From NCBI GenBank assembly GCA_026014705.1, contig JAOZHU010000029.1, positions 1 to 60,777 of the forward strand: DNA of 60,777 nucleotides. Reading direction: 5' to 3'. The notes under the pieces are model-generated. The model searched no databases, was not told where the DNA came from, and was given only the letters and a program-made list of their open reading frames with translations. Below, piece by piece: positions 52,461 through 60,777 of this stretch. Position 1 is the stretch's first letter. Each line of letters opens with the position of its first letter. Origin of the DNA: Candidatus Bathyarchaeota archaeon. GTDB taxonomy: Archaea > Thermoproteota > Bathyarchaeia > Bathyarchaeales > Bathycorpusculaceae. A program made the translations under genes and the position numbers.

Positions 52461-52981
52461 GAAAAGTCAAGGGCGAAAGAAGCCTTCTTGAAAAAATCAT
52501 GGGCTACGTTCCGGGATACAGAGGCTACAAGGAAAAAGAACTGAGAAGAGAAAGCGACCGGCTAGTTAGAATGGAAGCTGTGAACAAGCTTAAAGCCGCC
52601 AAAACCGCTTTCCGAAGAACCTTCGCTAATCCCTCCGCTGTTCAGAAGCTTTCAAGTGACGATGTCTACAGGTTTGATACGTTCAACGCTAGGCTCGAGA
52701 GAGTTACTCAGCGCATAGACAGGGCAGTCGCGGGGTATGCTGGCATGTTCGACGCTGTCAAAGTTAAAGAAGACAAGCTTGACTCCGTTATTCAGCACGA
52801 TGTGAACGTGATAGAAAAGGCAGAGGCAGTAAAAACGGCTGTTGAAAAGGCTAACAGCATCGTTCCCGCAACAGACGAGTGGCGAACAGCGATGGATGCA
52901 CTGATATCCATGGTCGAGGAGCTTGATAGGCTGGTTGACGAACGGACAAGCCTTTTAAGGGGACTTGGAGGTGAAGCGTAA
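52439..52981 (+). CDS. Helical coiled-coil protein of the SPFH-associated operon
   Basis: A 180-residue, largely helical protein. A short N-terminal segment (LEKIMGYVPGYRGYKEKELR) is followed by long charged helices. The composition (Arg, Glu, Lys, Ala) and position next to an SPFH gene suggest a membrane-associated coiled coil comparable to the PspA partner of the bacterial locus, but no PspA signature is seen. It is translated in overlap with the genes on both sides. Confidence 0.65.
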   Translation: MGGKDYLGKVKGERSLLEKIMGYVPGYRGYKEKELRRESDRLVRMEAVNKLKAAKTAFRRTFANPSAVQKLSSDDVYRFDTFNARLERVTQRIDRAVAGYAGMFDAVKVKEDKLDSVIQHDVNVIEKAEAVKTAVEKANSIVPATDEWRTAMDALISMVEELDRLVDERTSLLRGLGGEA

Positions 52982-52982
52982 A

Positions 52983-54023
52983 ATGCCGAAAGTCATTGAG
53001 TGGGTCGGAGCCAGAGAAAGCGATATAGTTTGGAAATACCCTAATCAGGAAATAGCGTGGGGCGACAACCTAGTCGTTCACGAATACGAAGCGGCGGTTT
53101 TCTTCAGAGACGGCAAAGCTTACGATGTGTTCAGAGCAGGTCGTCACGCGTTGACAACGGCGAATTTGCCATTGCTGACGAAAATTTTCTCGAAGATTGC
53201 AGGATTCGATAAAAATCCGTTCACAGCAACCGTCGTGTTTGTTTCACTTAAGCAGTTCCAAGGAAAATTTGGCGCTCAAGGGCAAACAAAAGAGCTTGCA
53301 CCTTTGAAGTTCTTCGGGGGATTCTGGTTCAGAGTTGAGGAGCCAAACCTCTTCGTCAATGAAGTGGTAGGCGGACAAGGCGCGTTCACAACTGATGGGC
53401 TGCAAAATTTTCTCAGAGGCTACTTAAACGAGAGGCTCATTGACACTTTAAGCCAATATTCGCTCTCGGAAGTTTACGGTAAGCTTGACGAGACGAGTTT
53501 GCTTTCGAAGAACGTGCTGTTTGATGCTTTTTCGCGGATTGGACTTGAACTTATAGACATGAAATTTGAAGGAATCGACACAACTCCCGAGTGGCGTGAC
53601 AGGCTGTTCTACATTAAAACTGGAGTCAGCGGCGCAGAAGTTCTCAGGATGGAAACTGTGCAAAAATCTACTGAAAGCTTGTCTAAAAGTTCAGGAGCGG
53701 CAGTAGGCGCAGGAGCGGTAGTGCTTCCACAAATGTTCCAGCAGCCAGCAGCTCAAGCAGCACAGGTAATGGTGCTATGCCCTAAGTGTGGTTTCCAGAA
53801 TCCACAGACAACTAAGTTCTGCGGAAACTGCGGCACAGCACTGCAAGCGCCCCAACCGCAGGGAGGTATAACTTGCCCGAAGTGTAATACAGCAAACACT
53901 GCAAGCGCAAAGTTTTGTTCAAACTGTGGCAATCCGCTGCAGGTGACGGCTAAGTGCCCCGCCTGCGGCGCTGAAGTTCAGGCAGGAGCCAAGTTCTGTC
54001 CGAACTGCGGCGCCAAACTGTAA
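52983..54023 (+). CDS. SPFH-domain protein with C-terminal zinc ribbons (YdjI/virion core-like)
   Basis: A protein of about 346 residues. The first 230 residues form an SPFH-like domain (IEWVGARESDIVWKYPNQEI, GGFWFRVEEPNLFVNEVVGG, FDAFSRIGLELIDMKFEGI). An Ala-Gln linker follows, and then three double zinc ribbons (CPKCGFQNPQTTKFCGNCG, CPKCNTANTASAKFCSNCG, CPACGAEVQAGAKFCPNCG). The start at 52983 (MPKVIEWVGARES) is preferred over 52965 because GGAGGTG lies about 10 bases before it. The SPFH plus zinc-ribbon design matches Bacillus YdjI. Confidence 0.85.
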   Translation: MPKVIEWVGARESDIVWKYPNQEIAWGDNLVVHEYEAAVFFRDGKAYDVFRAGRHALTTANLPLLTKIFSKIAGFDKNPFTATVVFVSLKQFQGKFGAQGQTKELAPLKFFGGFWFRVEEPNLFVNEVVGGQGAFTTDGLQNFLRGYLNERLIDTLSQYSLSEVYGKLDETSLLSKNVLFDAFSRIGLELIDMKFEGIDTTPEWRDRLFYIKTGVSGAEVLRMETVQKSTESLSKSSGAAVGAGAVVLPQMFQQPAAQAAQVMVLCPKCGFQNPQTTKFCGNCGTALQAPQPQGGITCPKCNTANTASAKFCSNCGNPLQVTAKCPACGAEVQAGAKFCPNCGAKL

Positions 54024-54106
54024 TTTCCTTTCCTTTTTTATTTTGGAATTTTCTGTAACGTTTTTATTTATATTCGAGTTTATGCTGTGGCAGAGCTAGA
54101 TCTGCG

Positions 54107-55717
54107 ATGAGCGAGAAGTCAATCGGTCGCGGCACATGGTACGATATGATGGCTCAAAAAGTAATCACACGCGAGCGGAAGCTTGGGCGCAGTCTTGACA
54201 AGGTGAGAACCGAGATGGGGCTTGGCGCATCTGGTTTTCCGCACATTGGAAGCCTCGGCGACGCTGCCCGCTCCTACGCGGTTACTTTAGCCCTGAAGGA
54301 CATGGGCTTCAACTCTGAATTGGTTGCCTTCTGCGATGACAAAGACGGGTTGCGGAAGGTTCCTGCGGGGCTGCCGAAAACGTTGGAGAAGTATTTGGGG
54401 TTTCCCGTGTCCAGCATTCCTGACCCTTTTGGCTGTCACGAAAGCTACGGCAAACATATGAGTTCGCTGTTGCTGGAGGCTTTAGACGAATGCGGCATCC
54501 AGTATCACTATTTGTCTGCCAAAGAAGTTTACGAGAAAGGCATGTTGCTGAACGAGGTTAGAACGATACTTGCGAACGCTCAGAAAGTGGGCGAAATCGT
54601 CAAAGAAGAAGTAGGTCAAGAACGCTATACTGAGGTGCTGCCGTTCTTTCCAGTTTGCGAAAAATGCGGGCGCATCTACACCACCAAAGCTTTAGAGTAT
54701 TTTCCAAAAACGGATAAAGTGCTCTACTCCTGTGAAGGCTTAGAAATCCGAGGCAAACTCATCGCTGGTTGTGGACACAAAGGCGAAGCCGACATCGCCC
54801 GAGGCGAGGGCAAACTAAGCTGGAAGAGCGAGTTTGCGGCACGTTGGAAAGCTTTGGACATACGGTTTGAAGCCTACGGCAAAGATATCGCCGATTCAGT
54901 GCGGATAAACGACCGCATATGCCGCGAAATCCTCTGTTTCGAGCCGCCGTCCCATGCAAGGTATGAAATGTTCTTAGACAAGGGCGGAAAGAAAATCAGC
55001 AAGTCCTCAGGCAACGTTTTCACCCCACAGGTCTGGTTCCGTTATGGCTCACCTCAAGCACTGCTCTTGCTTATGCTGAAACGGTTCGTAGGTACGCGCA
55101 CGCTGGATGTTTCAGATATCCCAGTGTACATGAACGAGTTGGATCACCTTGAAGATGTATATTTTGGCAAGAAAGCGGCAAAAGACGAAAAGGAACTTAC
55201 GAAGGCTCGCGGATTATACGAGTATTGCTGGGTGCTGAAGCCGCCTGTTAAGCCAAGCGTTCATGTGCCGTATAATTTGTTGACTTTTCTAGCGAAGATG
55301 GCGCCGAAAGAATGCCCAAGCGCGTTCATAACTGAAAAACTTCAAAGCTACGGTTATCTGCAGAAGAACCAGCAGCTTGATGCTGATTTGACTATGCGTA
55401 TAGAGTACGCTTTCAATTGGATTCGCGATTTTGAAGAAATCCGCGAGAGCACAGTGACCCTTTCAAAGGAAGAAAAGAACGCTATTGCAGGACTGATTAG
55501 CGTCTTGGAAGCTGAGAATGAGCCTGAAAAGATACAGAACGCCATTTTCAACCTCGCCAAAACCAGCGGCTTATCACCGAGCAGCTTTTTCAAAACACTT
55601 TACCTGATCTTGCTGGGTGCACCGCAAGGTCCGCGGCTGGGACCGTACATACTTGTCATGGGAAAACCGAACGTCACCTCTGCCTTAAAACGCGCATTAA
55701 GCAAAAACAGCGCATAG
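54107..55717 (+). CDS. lysK: Lysyl-tRNA synthetase, class I
   Basis: Archaeal-type class I LysRS of 536 residues, which charges tRNA-Lys. The HIGH-type motif is HIGSLGD (about residue 46), and the KMSKS-type motif is KKISKSSGN (about residue 295). A zinc-like cysteine set (CEKCGRIYT and CEGLEIRGKLIAGCGHKGE) lies between. The C-terminal helical region binds the anticodon. It is a single gene. The presence of the class I rather than class II form is typical of many archaea. Confidence 0.95.
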   Translation: MSEKSIGRGTWYDMMAQKVITRERKLGRSLDKVRTEMGLGASGFPHIGSLGDAARSYAVTLALKDMGFNSELVAFCDDKDGLRKVPAGLPKTLEKYLGFPVSSIPDPFGCHESYGKHMSSLLLEALDECGIQYHYLSAKEVYEKGMLLNEVRTILANAQKVGEIVKEEVGQERYTEVLPFFPVCEKCGRIYTTKALEYFPKTDKVLYSCEGLEIRGKLIAGCGHKGEADIARGEGKLSWKSEFAARWKALDIRFEAYGKDIADSVRINDRICREILCFEPPSHARYEMFLDKGGKKISKSSGNVFTPQVWFRYGSPQALLLLMLKRFVGTRTLDVSDIPVYMNELDHLEDVYFGKKAAKDEKELTKARGLYEYCWVLKPPVKPSVHVPYNLLTFLAKMAPKECPSAFITEKLQSYGYLQKNQQLDADLTMRIEYAFNWIRDFEEIRESTVTLSKEEKNAIAGLISVLEAENEPEKIQNAIFNLAKTSGLSPSSFFKTLYLILLGAPQGPRLGPYILVMGKPNVTSALKRALSKNSA

Positions 55718-55828
55718 CACCGTTTGCCTCGATGCTAAGTTGCTTTATAGTGATTTTGGAAAAAGTTTATTAGTGCAGTCTCTCAAAGTTGATGTTCGCG
55801 AAAAAACTTATAGGAGAAAAAAATCGAG

Positions 55829-58450
55829 ATGCAATTTCCCCGAAACCAAAAAATAGCAACTGCAATGACTTTGATTCTCATACTGACCGTTACTGCCTCA
55901 ATAGCTTTGCCTGCAGTCAGAGCGCACGATCCACCATGGGACATTCCTTCATGGTGCTACATCATGATTTCGCCAGATAGCGTAGGCATCAACCAGCAAG
56001 TGCTCATCGTCTTTTGGACAAACGTTTATCCAACTACCGCACAGGGCGCCTACGGCGATAGGTGGACCTTTTATGTAGACATCACGAAGCCTGACGGCAC
56101 CAAAGAAACGCTGGGACCAATAACTTCTGACCCCATTGGAGGAGGCTACGCTTCCTATACCCCAACTCAAGTTGGCACTTATTCGATTGTAGCTAGATTC
56201 CCGGGTCACAAGTACACTGGTCAACCTGCGCCGCCGACAGGCATCGTTAACGCCGCTTACGTCAACGACACAATCAGAGCCAGCACAAGCGACCCAGTGA
56301 CGCTAGTCGTAACCGAAACTCCAAGGGCTTCTTATGCTGAGACCCCGCTTCCCGATGGCTACTGGACTCGTCCAATTAGCACTCTGAACAGGGACTGGTG
56401 GCAAGTCACAGGCAACTGGTTGGCTGGTGCTGCCCAGCAATGGCCCTTAGGCGGTGCAGGCGGCACAACAACAAATTACGCCTATGGTCCAGGCCCTGAA
56501 AGTGCACATGTTCTGTGGACGCGGTCGATTTGGGAAGGCGGCATAGAAGATTACCGCTTTGGCGCCTACGGCTATCAGACGTATCACTATGAGGGCCTTT
56601 ACTTCAGTCCGCCGATAATTCTCAACGGAAAATTCTACTACACTAAGCCATACAATCCTGAATTCGGCTGGTACTGCGTTGACTTGTACACAGGTGACAC
56701 GCTGTATTTTCGAAACACTACAGGTCCAATATCGGGCTATAATGCTGCTCACACAGGCTTTGACCCGCATGGCGAATTGGCAGTAGGGCGACTGGCGTTT
56801 GGTCAGGTGCTGAAGATGGATTTGCCTAACCAGCACGGCGGCTTCCCGTACTTGTGGGTCACATCGACAGGCGTTACTAACAAGTGGGACATGTATGATG
56901 GTTTCAGCGGTGACTACATCTGCAGCATAGCCAACGTGTCCGCTACTGGCACAAACGTTTACGGCAAAGATGGAAGTATACTCTACTACAGCTTACAAAA
57001 CTATGGCACCACAGCAAATCCCAAGTACTACCTGCGCGTTTGGAACACAACACATGCCATCTGGTGGAAAGACTACTCAAAAATCGCTGCTAACACCTAT
57101 TGGATGTGGCGACCCTACCTTAACTATACGTTCGACGGCAACAATGGCTGGTCACTGAACGTGTCAACACCCTTGACCCACAGCACAACGATTCGCGCTA
57201 TTCGCCAAGATGAGTACATAATTGGCGGAGCTACAGGAAGCAATAACGAGCAAGGCATTACCCAAGGGCACTTCTGGTGCTTAAGCCTGAAACCAGGACA
57301 GGTGGGAACTTTGATGTGGAACATAACTTTCACGCCGCCATCCAGCGCTGGCAACACCACTGTTAGCTTAACAGGCGTCTACCCCGAATATGGCGTTTTC
57401 CTGTTTGAAGACAGAAACCGCCTGCTAAGATGGGGCTACAGCCTAGACACAGGACAACTGCTTTGGACAGGCACTAAAGAGCCAGACGGCAACTACTATG
57501 GCATGTCTGAATACATCTACGATGGCAAGATTCTCGCATGCGGCTACGGCGGAGTACTGCAAGCCTACGACATAAAGACCGGCAAAATCTTGTGGAACTA
57601 CACGGCTAAGACTGAAGGTTTCGAGTCGCCTTATGGCACTTACCCAATGAACGTCGGTGTTATTGCTGACGGCAAGGCGTACATTGGCACTGGCGAGCAC
57701 TCGCCGACCCAGCCCTTGTACCGCGGCAATGTCCTGCAATGCATCAACGTGTCAAACGGTGCCTTGTTGTGGAACTTCCCAGTCTACGGTGTATCGCAGC
57801 CTTCCGGCAACGCTGGAAGCAACTTCGCCATTGCAGACGGCAAACTCTTGGCATTAAATGCGTATGACAACCAAATCTACTGCTTCGGCAAAGGACCCAG
57901 CGCTACCACTGTGACAGCTTCGCCCAAGGTTTCAGTGCACGGCAACAGCGTCATGATAGAAGGCACAGTCACGGATCAAACGCCTTCTGGCAGGCACAAC
58001 ACTAATGGCGGAGTCGACTTCGTCCTGAAGGGCACTCCCGCGATAAGCGACGAAGACATGAGCGCCTGGATGCAGTACCTGTTCCAGCAACGACCTTGCC
58101 CAGGAAACGCTAAAGGCGTTGATGTGACGTTAGACGCGCTTGATCCTAACGGCAACTTTGTGCACATCGGCACGGCTTGCAGCGACATAACTGGCACCTT
58201 CGCTTTGGCGTTCACACCTGAAGTTCCAGGACCCTACCAGATAATCGCCACGTTCGCAGGCTCTAAATCCTATGGTAGCTCCTTCGCCCAGACTTACATA
58301 CAAGTTGACGAGGCGCCGCCAGCATCGCCGCCACCAGAGTACCCGCAACCAATCGACCCCACGATGACCATAGTGTACGCCACAATAGCCATAATCATCG
58401 CCGTAGTAGTATCCGTTGCAGTGGCAACGATGATGCTGAAGAAACGGTAA
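55829..58450 (+). CDS. Secreted, membrane-anchored PQQ-type beta-propeller protein
   Basis: An 873-residue envelope protein. A signal peptide (about residues 1-33) leads into an N-terminal Ig-like domain, then a beta-propeller with repeated W-rich blades (LLRWGYSLDTGQLLWTG, LQAYDIKTGKILWNYTAK), another Ig-like domain (about residue 695 to 830) and one C-terminal span (TMTIVYATIAIIIAVVVSVA) with a short basic tail. The PQQ-like blades may bind sugars, proteins or metals rather than a quinone. The tandem gene downstream is a paralogue. AGGAGA lies before the start. Confidence 0.82.
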   Translation: MQFPRNQKIATAMTLILILTVTASIALPAVRAHDPPWDIPSWCYIMISPDSVGINQQVLIVFWTNVYPTTAQGAYGDRWTFYVDITKPDGTKETLGPITSDPIGGGYASYTPTQVGTYSIVARFPGHKYTGQPAPPTGIVNAAYVNDTIRASTSDPVTLVVTETPRASYAETPLPDGYWTRPISTLNRDWWQVTGNWLAGAAQQWPLGGAGGTTTNYAYGPGPESAHVLWTRSIWEGGIEDYRFGAYGYQTYHYEGLYFSPPIILNGKFYYTKPYNPEFGWYCVDLYTGDTLYFRNTTGPISGYNAAHTGFDPHGELAVGRLAFGQVLKMDLPNQHGGFPYLWVTSTGVTNKWDMYDGFSGDYICSIANVSATGTNVYGKDGSILYYSLQNYGTTANPKYYLRVWNTTHAIWWKDYSKIAANTYWMWRPYLNYTFDGNNGWSLNVSTPLTHSTTIRAIRQDEYIIGGATGSNNEQGITQGHFWCLSLKPGQVGTLMWNITFTPPSSAGNTTVSLTGVYPEYGVFLFEDRNRLLRWGYSLDTGQLLWTGTKEPDGNYYGMSEYIYDGKILACGYGGVLQAYDIKTGKILWNYTAKTEGFESPYGTYPMNVGVIADGKAYIGTGEHSPTQPLYRGNVLQCINVSNGALLWNFPVYGVSQPSGNAGSNFAIADGKLLALNAYDNQIYCFGKGPSATTVTASPKVSVHGNSVMIEGTVTDQTPSGRHNTNGGVDFVLKGTPAISDEDMSAWMQYLFQQRPCPGNAKGVDVTLDALDPNGNFVHIGTACSDITGTFALAFTPEVPGPYQIIATFAGSKSYGSSFAQTYIQVDEAPPASPPPEYPQPIDPTMTIVYATIAIIIAVVVSVAVATMMLKKR

Positions 58451-58750
58451 AAGTTGCAGCAAAACCAAAACCTTTCCTCTTTTTTTCATGAATGCCTCTT
58501 AGGAGAGGTAATGATTTATCGATAGTCTCTCAGGACTGATTTAACAAGGGTATGCTCACTTTCCCATGTACCCTGCTTTTTCCTCTGTTTTGCAGAAATC
58601 CGCAATGCTGCGGGCTCGGTCCATTAAGGAATTTTACCGAATTTGGCATCATAATTCAAAAGTCTTATATCCAAATAATTTCATTATTACACTTTAATCT
58701 TGCGCTAAACAACTGCGCAGGAAAAGATAAATAGGAGAAAAGGAAAACTA
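58451..58750. other. Intergenic region between the two propeller genes
   Basis: The 300 bases hold an oligo-T terminator at 58480-58486 (TTTTTTT), TATA-like sequence near 58663 (TCTTATATCC), and the leader of the next gene with AGGAGAAAAGG just before its ATG. No other gene is seen. Confidence 0.55.
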
Positions 58751-60777
58751 ATGAGAACTTCCAAAACCAAAACAACCACTTTGATTGCTGTATTTCTAAC
58801 ACTCTCTATCGCTGCTTCACTCGTAACTTGGCTGCCAACTGCAAATGCTGCTGTTAACAGGTATAATTCGTACGTGTACATCGCCCTAACCCGCGAAACT
58901 ATCGGTGTTAATCAACCGTTGGTAATTGTCATGTGGACTGCAGATGTTCCCCCCGACATTGGCGAACAGACAGGCCAAGTAGCCGGCGGAAGACAAGCAT
59001 GGTACAACATAGTGATTAACGTCACGAAACCTGATGGAACCACTCAAAGCTTCACCATTGACAAAACCGACCCTGTGGGAGGAGGCTATATTACCTTCAC
59101 ACCTGACTCGGTTGGAACTCACTATGCCCAATGCTTTTTCCCTGCAACATGGAAAAACACAACTACAACTCAAAACTTCTATACCGCCGCAGCTAGCGCA
59201 AAAGTGTACTTCACTGTGACCGAGGAACAAGTGCAAGCCTGGGCTGAAAGTCCACTTCCCGATGGCTACTGGACGCGCCCAATCAACAATGCAAACAGAG
59301 ACTGGTATGTGCTCGCAGGCAACTGGCTTGGCGGCGCCCATGAACAACCAGCAGGCGCTGCAGGCGGTGTATCTACTCGTTTAATCGGCGGTAAAGGTGC
59401 TGAAAGCGCTCACGTTCTGTGGGCTAAACCGTATTATCTTGGAGGTCTAATGGAAGAACGCTTTGGCGAAACTGGCTATCAGACAGGGCACTATCAAGGC
59501 ATGAGTTGGTCGGCTATAATCATCAACGGAAAAATCTACTACTCTCCACGCTCCGACGCACATGGAACACAAGGCATACTTTGCGTTGACTTGTATACAG
59601 GCGAAACGTTATCTTTCATTAACGCAACCATGCCGTCTTTTGGCCAGATATACAACTATGACTCGGGCAACCAGCACGGAGGCTATGCGTATCTGTGGAG
59701 AACTTCAGGTGTTACCTTGCCCGAAGTAGTTCAGGTACCTCGGGTGAAACCTAACGCCGATGTCAGACAATTGCCAGTCAGGATAGCCGCTGTACAGACC
59801 ATAAACAGAACAGCCACTCCGATATCCACTGGAACCGTTTGGGAAATGATTGACGCATACACATTCAAGACTGTATGCTATATAGCAAACGTGACTTCTG
59901 GAGGCACCGCTGTTTACGGCAAAGACGGAAGCATACTGCGCTACAACGTTGTCAACCTCGGTACAACTGCAAACCCCAACTATTATCTACAAGTGTGGAA
60001 CTCTTCGCACGGAACGATGGTTTCGAGCCAACTGGGAACAGGAGCTTGGCAGTGGAGACCGTCAGGCGGCACTTTCGGCGGGACAGATGCATACCTCGGA
60101 GGTCTTGCTTACAACTACGTACATGATGGAAACGTCTTCTTCTCTCTGAACGTGTCAATACCGAGCATACTGGGTCCGAGAAATTCAATCCTAAATCAAA
60201 CGGGAAGCATCCAAGCAGTGCGTGAAGGCGAATACGTAATCATTGGTACCGCAGGCCAAAACAACGAGCTTGGCATTGCCCCAGGCTGGATGATGGCAGT
60301 TAGCCTGAAACGAGGGCAAGAAGGCGCAAAACTTTGGGACCTGACGTTTACGCCACCATCCTCAGCAAACAACGCAACAATGAGTTTGGTAGGTGTTTAT
60401 CCCGACGATGACGTCATCGTCTATTCCAGTACAAAGCTGCTGAAAAGATATGGCATCAGTCTCTCCACAGGGCAAAAACTGTGGGAGAGCGAACCTGAAC
60501 CGGACATGAACTATTACAGCACACAGATAAACTACTACAATGGATTACTCCTTACTACTGGCTATGGCGGAAGAGTAATCGCCTATGACATAAAGACAGG
60601 AAAAATCCAGTGGACCTACAACGCTACAAACGTCGGTTTCGAATCTCCCTACGGCAACTACCCCATCAACATATTCGGCTTAGCTGACGGAAAAATCTAC
60701 ACGCTCACAGGCGAACACTCAATCACTCAGCCCATGTGGCGTGGACCAAACATCCGCTGCATCAACGCATCCAACGG
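58751..60777 (+). CDS. Second PQQ-type beta-propeller protein (3' end beyond window)
   Basis: A paralogue of the preceding gene, open from ATG 58751 to the window end, 675 codons so far. It has a signal peptide (core LIAVFLTLSIAASLVTWLP), an N-terminal domain like that of the neighbour, the shared motif PLPDGYWTRPI and propeller blades such as VIAYDIKTGKIQWTYNA. Both leaders contain AGGAGAAAA near the start, so the pair probably arose by tandem duplication. The rest of the gene, including any C-terminal span, lies outside the window. Confidence 0.82.
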   Translation, partial: MRTSKTKTTTLIAVFLTLSIAASLVTWLPTANAAVNRYNSYVYIALTRETIGVNQPLVIVMWTADVPPDIGEQTGQVAGGRQAWYNIVINVTKPDGTTQSFTIDKTDPVGGGYITFTPDSVGTHYAQCFFPATWKNTTTTQNFYTAAASAKVYFTVTEEQVQAWAESPLPDGYWTRPINNANRDWYVLAGNWLGGAHEQPAGAAGGVSTRLIGGKGAESAHVLWAKPYYLGGLMEERFGETGYQTGHYQGMSWSAIIINGKIYYSPRSDAHGTQGILCVDLYTGETLSFINATMPSFGQIYNYDSGNQHGGYAYLWRTSGVTLPEVVQVPRVKPNADVRQLPVRIAAVQTINRTATPISTGTVWEMIDAYTFKTVCYIANVTSGGTAVYGKDGSILRYNVVNLGTTANPNYYLQVWNSSHGTMVSSQLGTGAWQWRPSGGTFGGTDAYLGGLAYNYVHDGNVFFSLNVSIPSILGPRNSILNQTGSIQAVREGEYVIIGTAGQNNELGIAPGWMMAVSLKRGQEGAKLWDLTFTPPSSANNATMSLVGVYPDDDVIVYSSTKLLKRYGISLSTGQKLWESEPEPDMNYYSTQINYYNGLLLTTGYGGRVIAYDIKTGKIQWTYNATNVGFESPYGNYPINIFGLADGKIYTLTGEHSITQPMWRGPNIRCINASN

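Noticed and set aside
1-60777. CRISPR arrays, rRNA genes and insertion sequences.
   Set aside because: No regularly spaced repeats, no rRNA sequence and no transposase or terminal inverted repeats were found.

Overview
The window is archaeal and fits the Bathyarchaeia (MCG) or a close Thermoproteota relative. Support comes from a TFB, a Gar1, ribosomal proteins S6e, S17e and L40e, a histone, a Hel308 helicase, class I lysyl-tRNA synthetase, an SSSCA1-type zinc protein, an UPF0147 protein, and a tetrahydromethanopterin-linked Fae-Hps enzyme. Many genes carry recognisable Shine-Dalgarno sequences and several starts are GTG or TTG. The lineage is an inference from gene content; there is no rRNA gene in the window.

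Layout. 144-7522: Hel308, adenylosuccinate lyase, an asparagine-synthetase-like protein, a ferredoxin and a large membrane-anchored protein. 7813-12914: a Trm112-like protein, then a leftward nucleotide-sugar operon (nucleotidyltransferase, phosphohexomutase, a degenerate nucleotide-sugar dehydrogenase, a Gfo/Idh oxidoreductase). 13101-20328: TldD/TldE, an EndoQ-like repair nuclease with a C-terminal PCNA-binding-like motif, a DedA-type membrane protein, a SAM hydroxide adenosyltransferase and a MoaD/ThiS-like protein. 20412-26831: information-processing genes (S17e, TatD, histone, a winged-helix regulator, L40e, TFB, Gar1, S6e). They are interrupted at about 23.58-23.80 kb by a decayed second copy of the regulator-L40e pair. 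27244-31415: an SGNH hydrolase / acyltransferase-3 / SGNH hydrolase cassette and an MFS transporter. 31590-40670: HTH-Fae-Hps, an M32 carboxypeptidase, a short-chain dehydrogenase, tRNA-Glu, an HD phosphohydrolase, thymidylate kinase and small conserved proteins.

40.65-47.41 kb looks like an old integrated element. A 17-base exact direct repeat, inside about 33 bases of close similarity, lies at the 3' end of the UPF0147 gene and again 6.7 kb downstream. The C-terminal half of a tyrosine recombinase, carrying a frameshift and a stop, sits just inside the left repeat and is joined to a truncated MarC gene. The cargo is a proteostasis set: Hsp20, a winged-helix regulator, a DUF1614 membrane protein and a zinc-finger Clp ATPase of mixed ClpB/ClpC character.

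47.6-60.8 kb holds a second acyltransferase, a PadR regulator with a TRASH-like metal-binding tail, a cupin, an FAD dehydrogenase, a four-gene set resembling the Bacillus ydjG-H-I membrane-stress locus (zinc ribbon, membrane protein, helical protein, SPFH plus zinc ribbons), LysRS-I, and two tandem secreted PQQ-type beta-propeller proteins, the second cut by the window end.

A further pattern is a short intergenic element, a TATA-like box followed directly by five or more G and usually CTATA. It occurs five times, two copies being identical over 21 bases, and four copies lie upstream of a gene in the coding direction.
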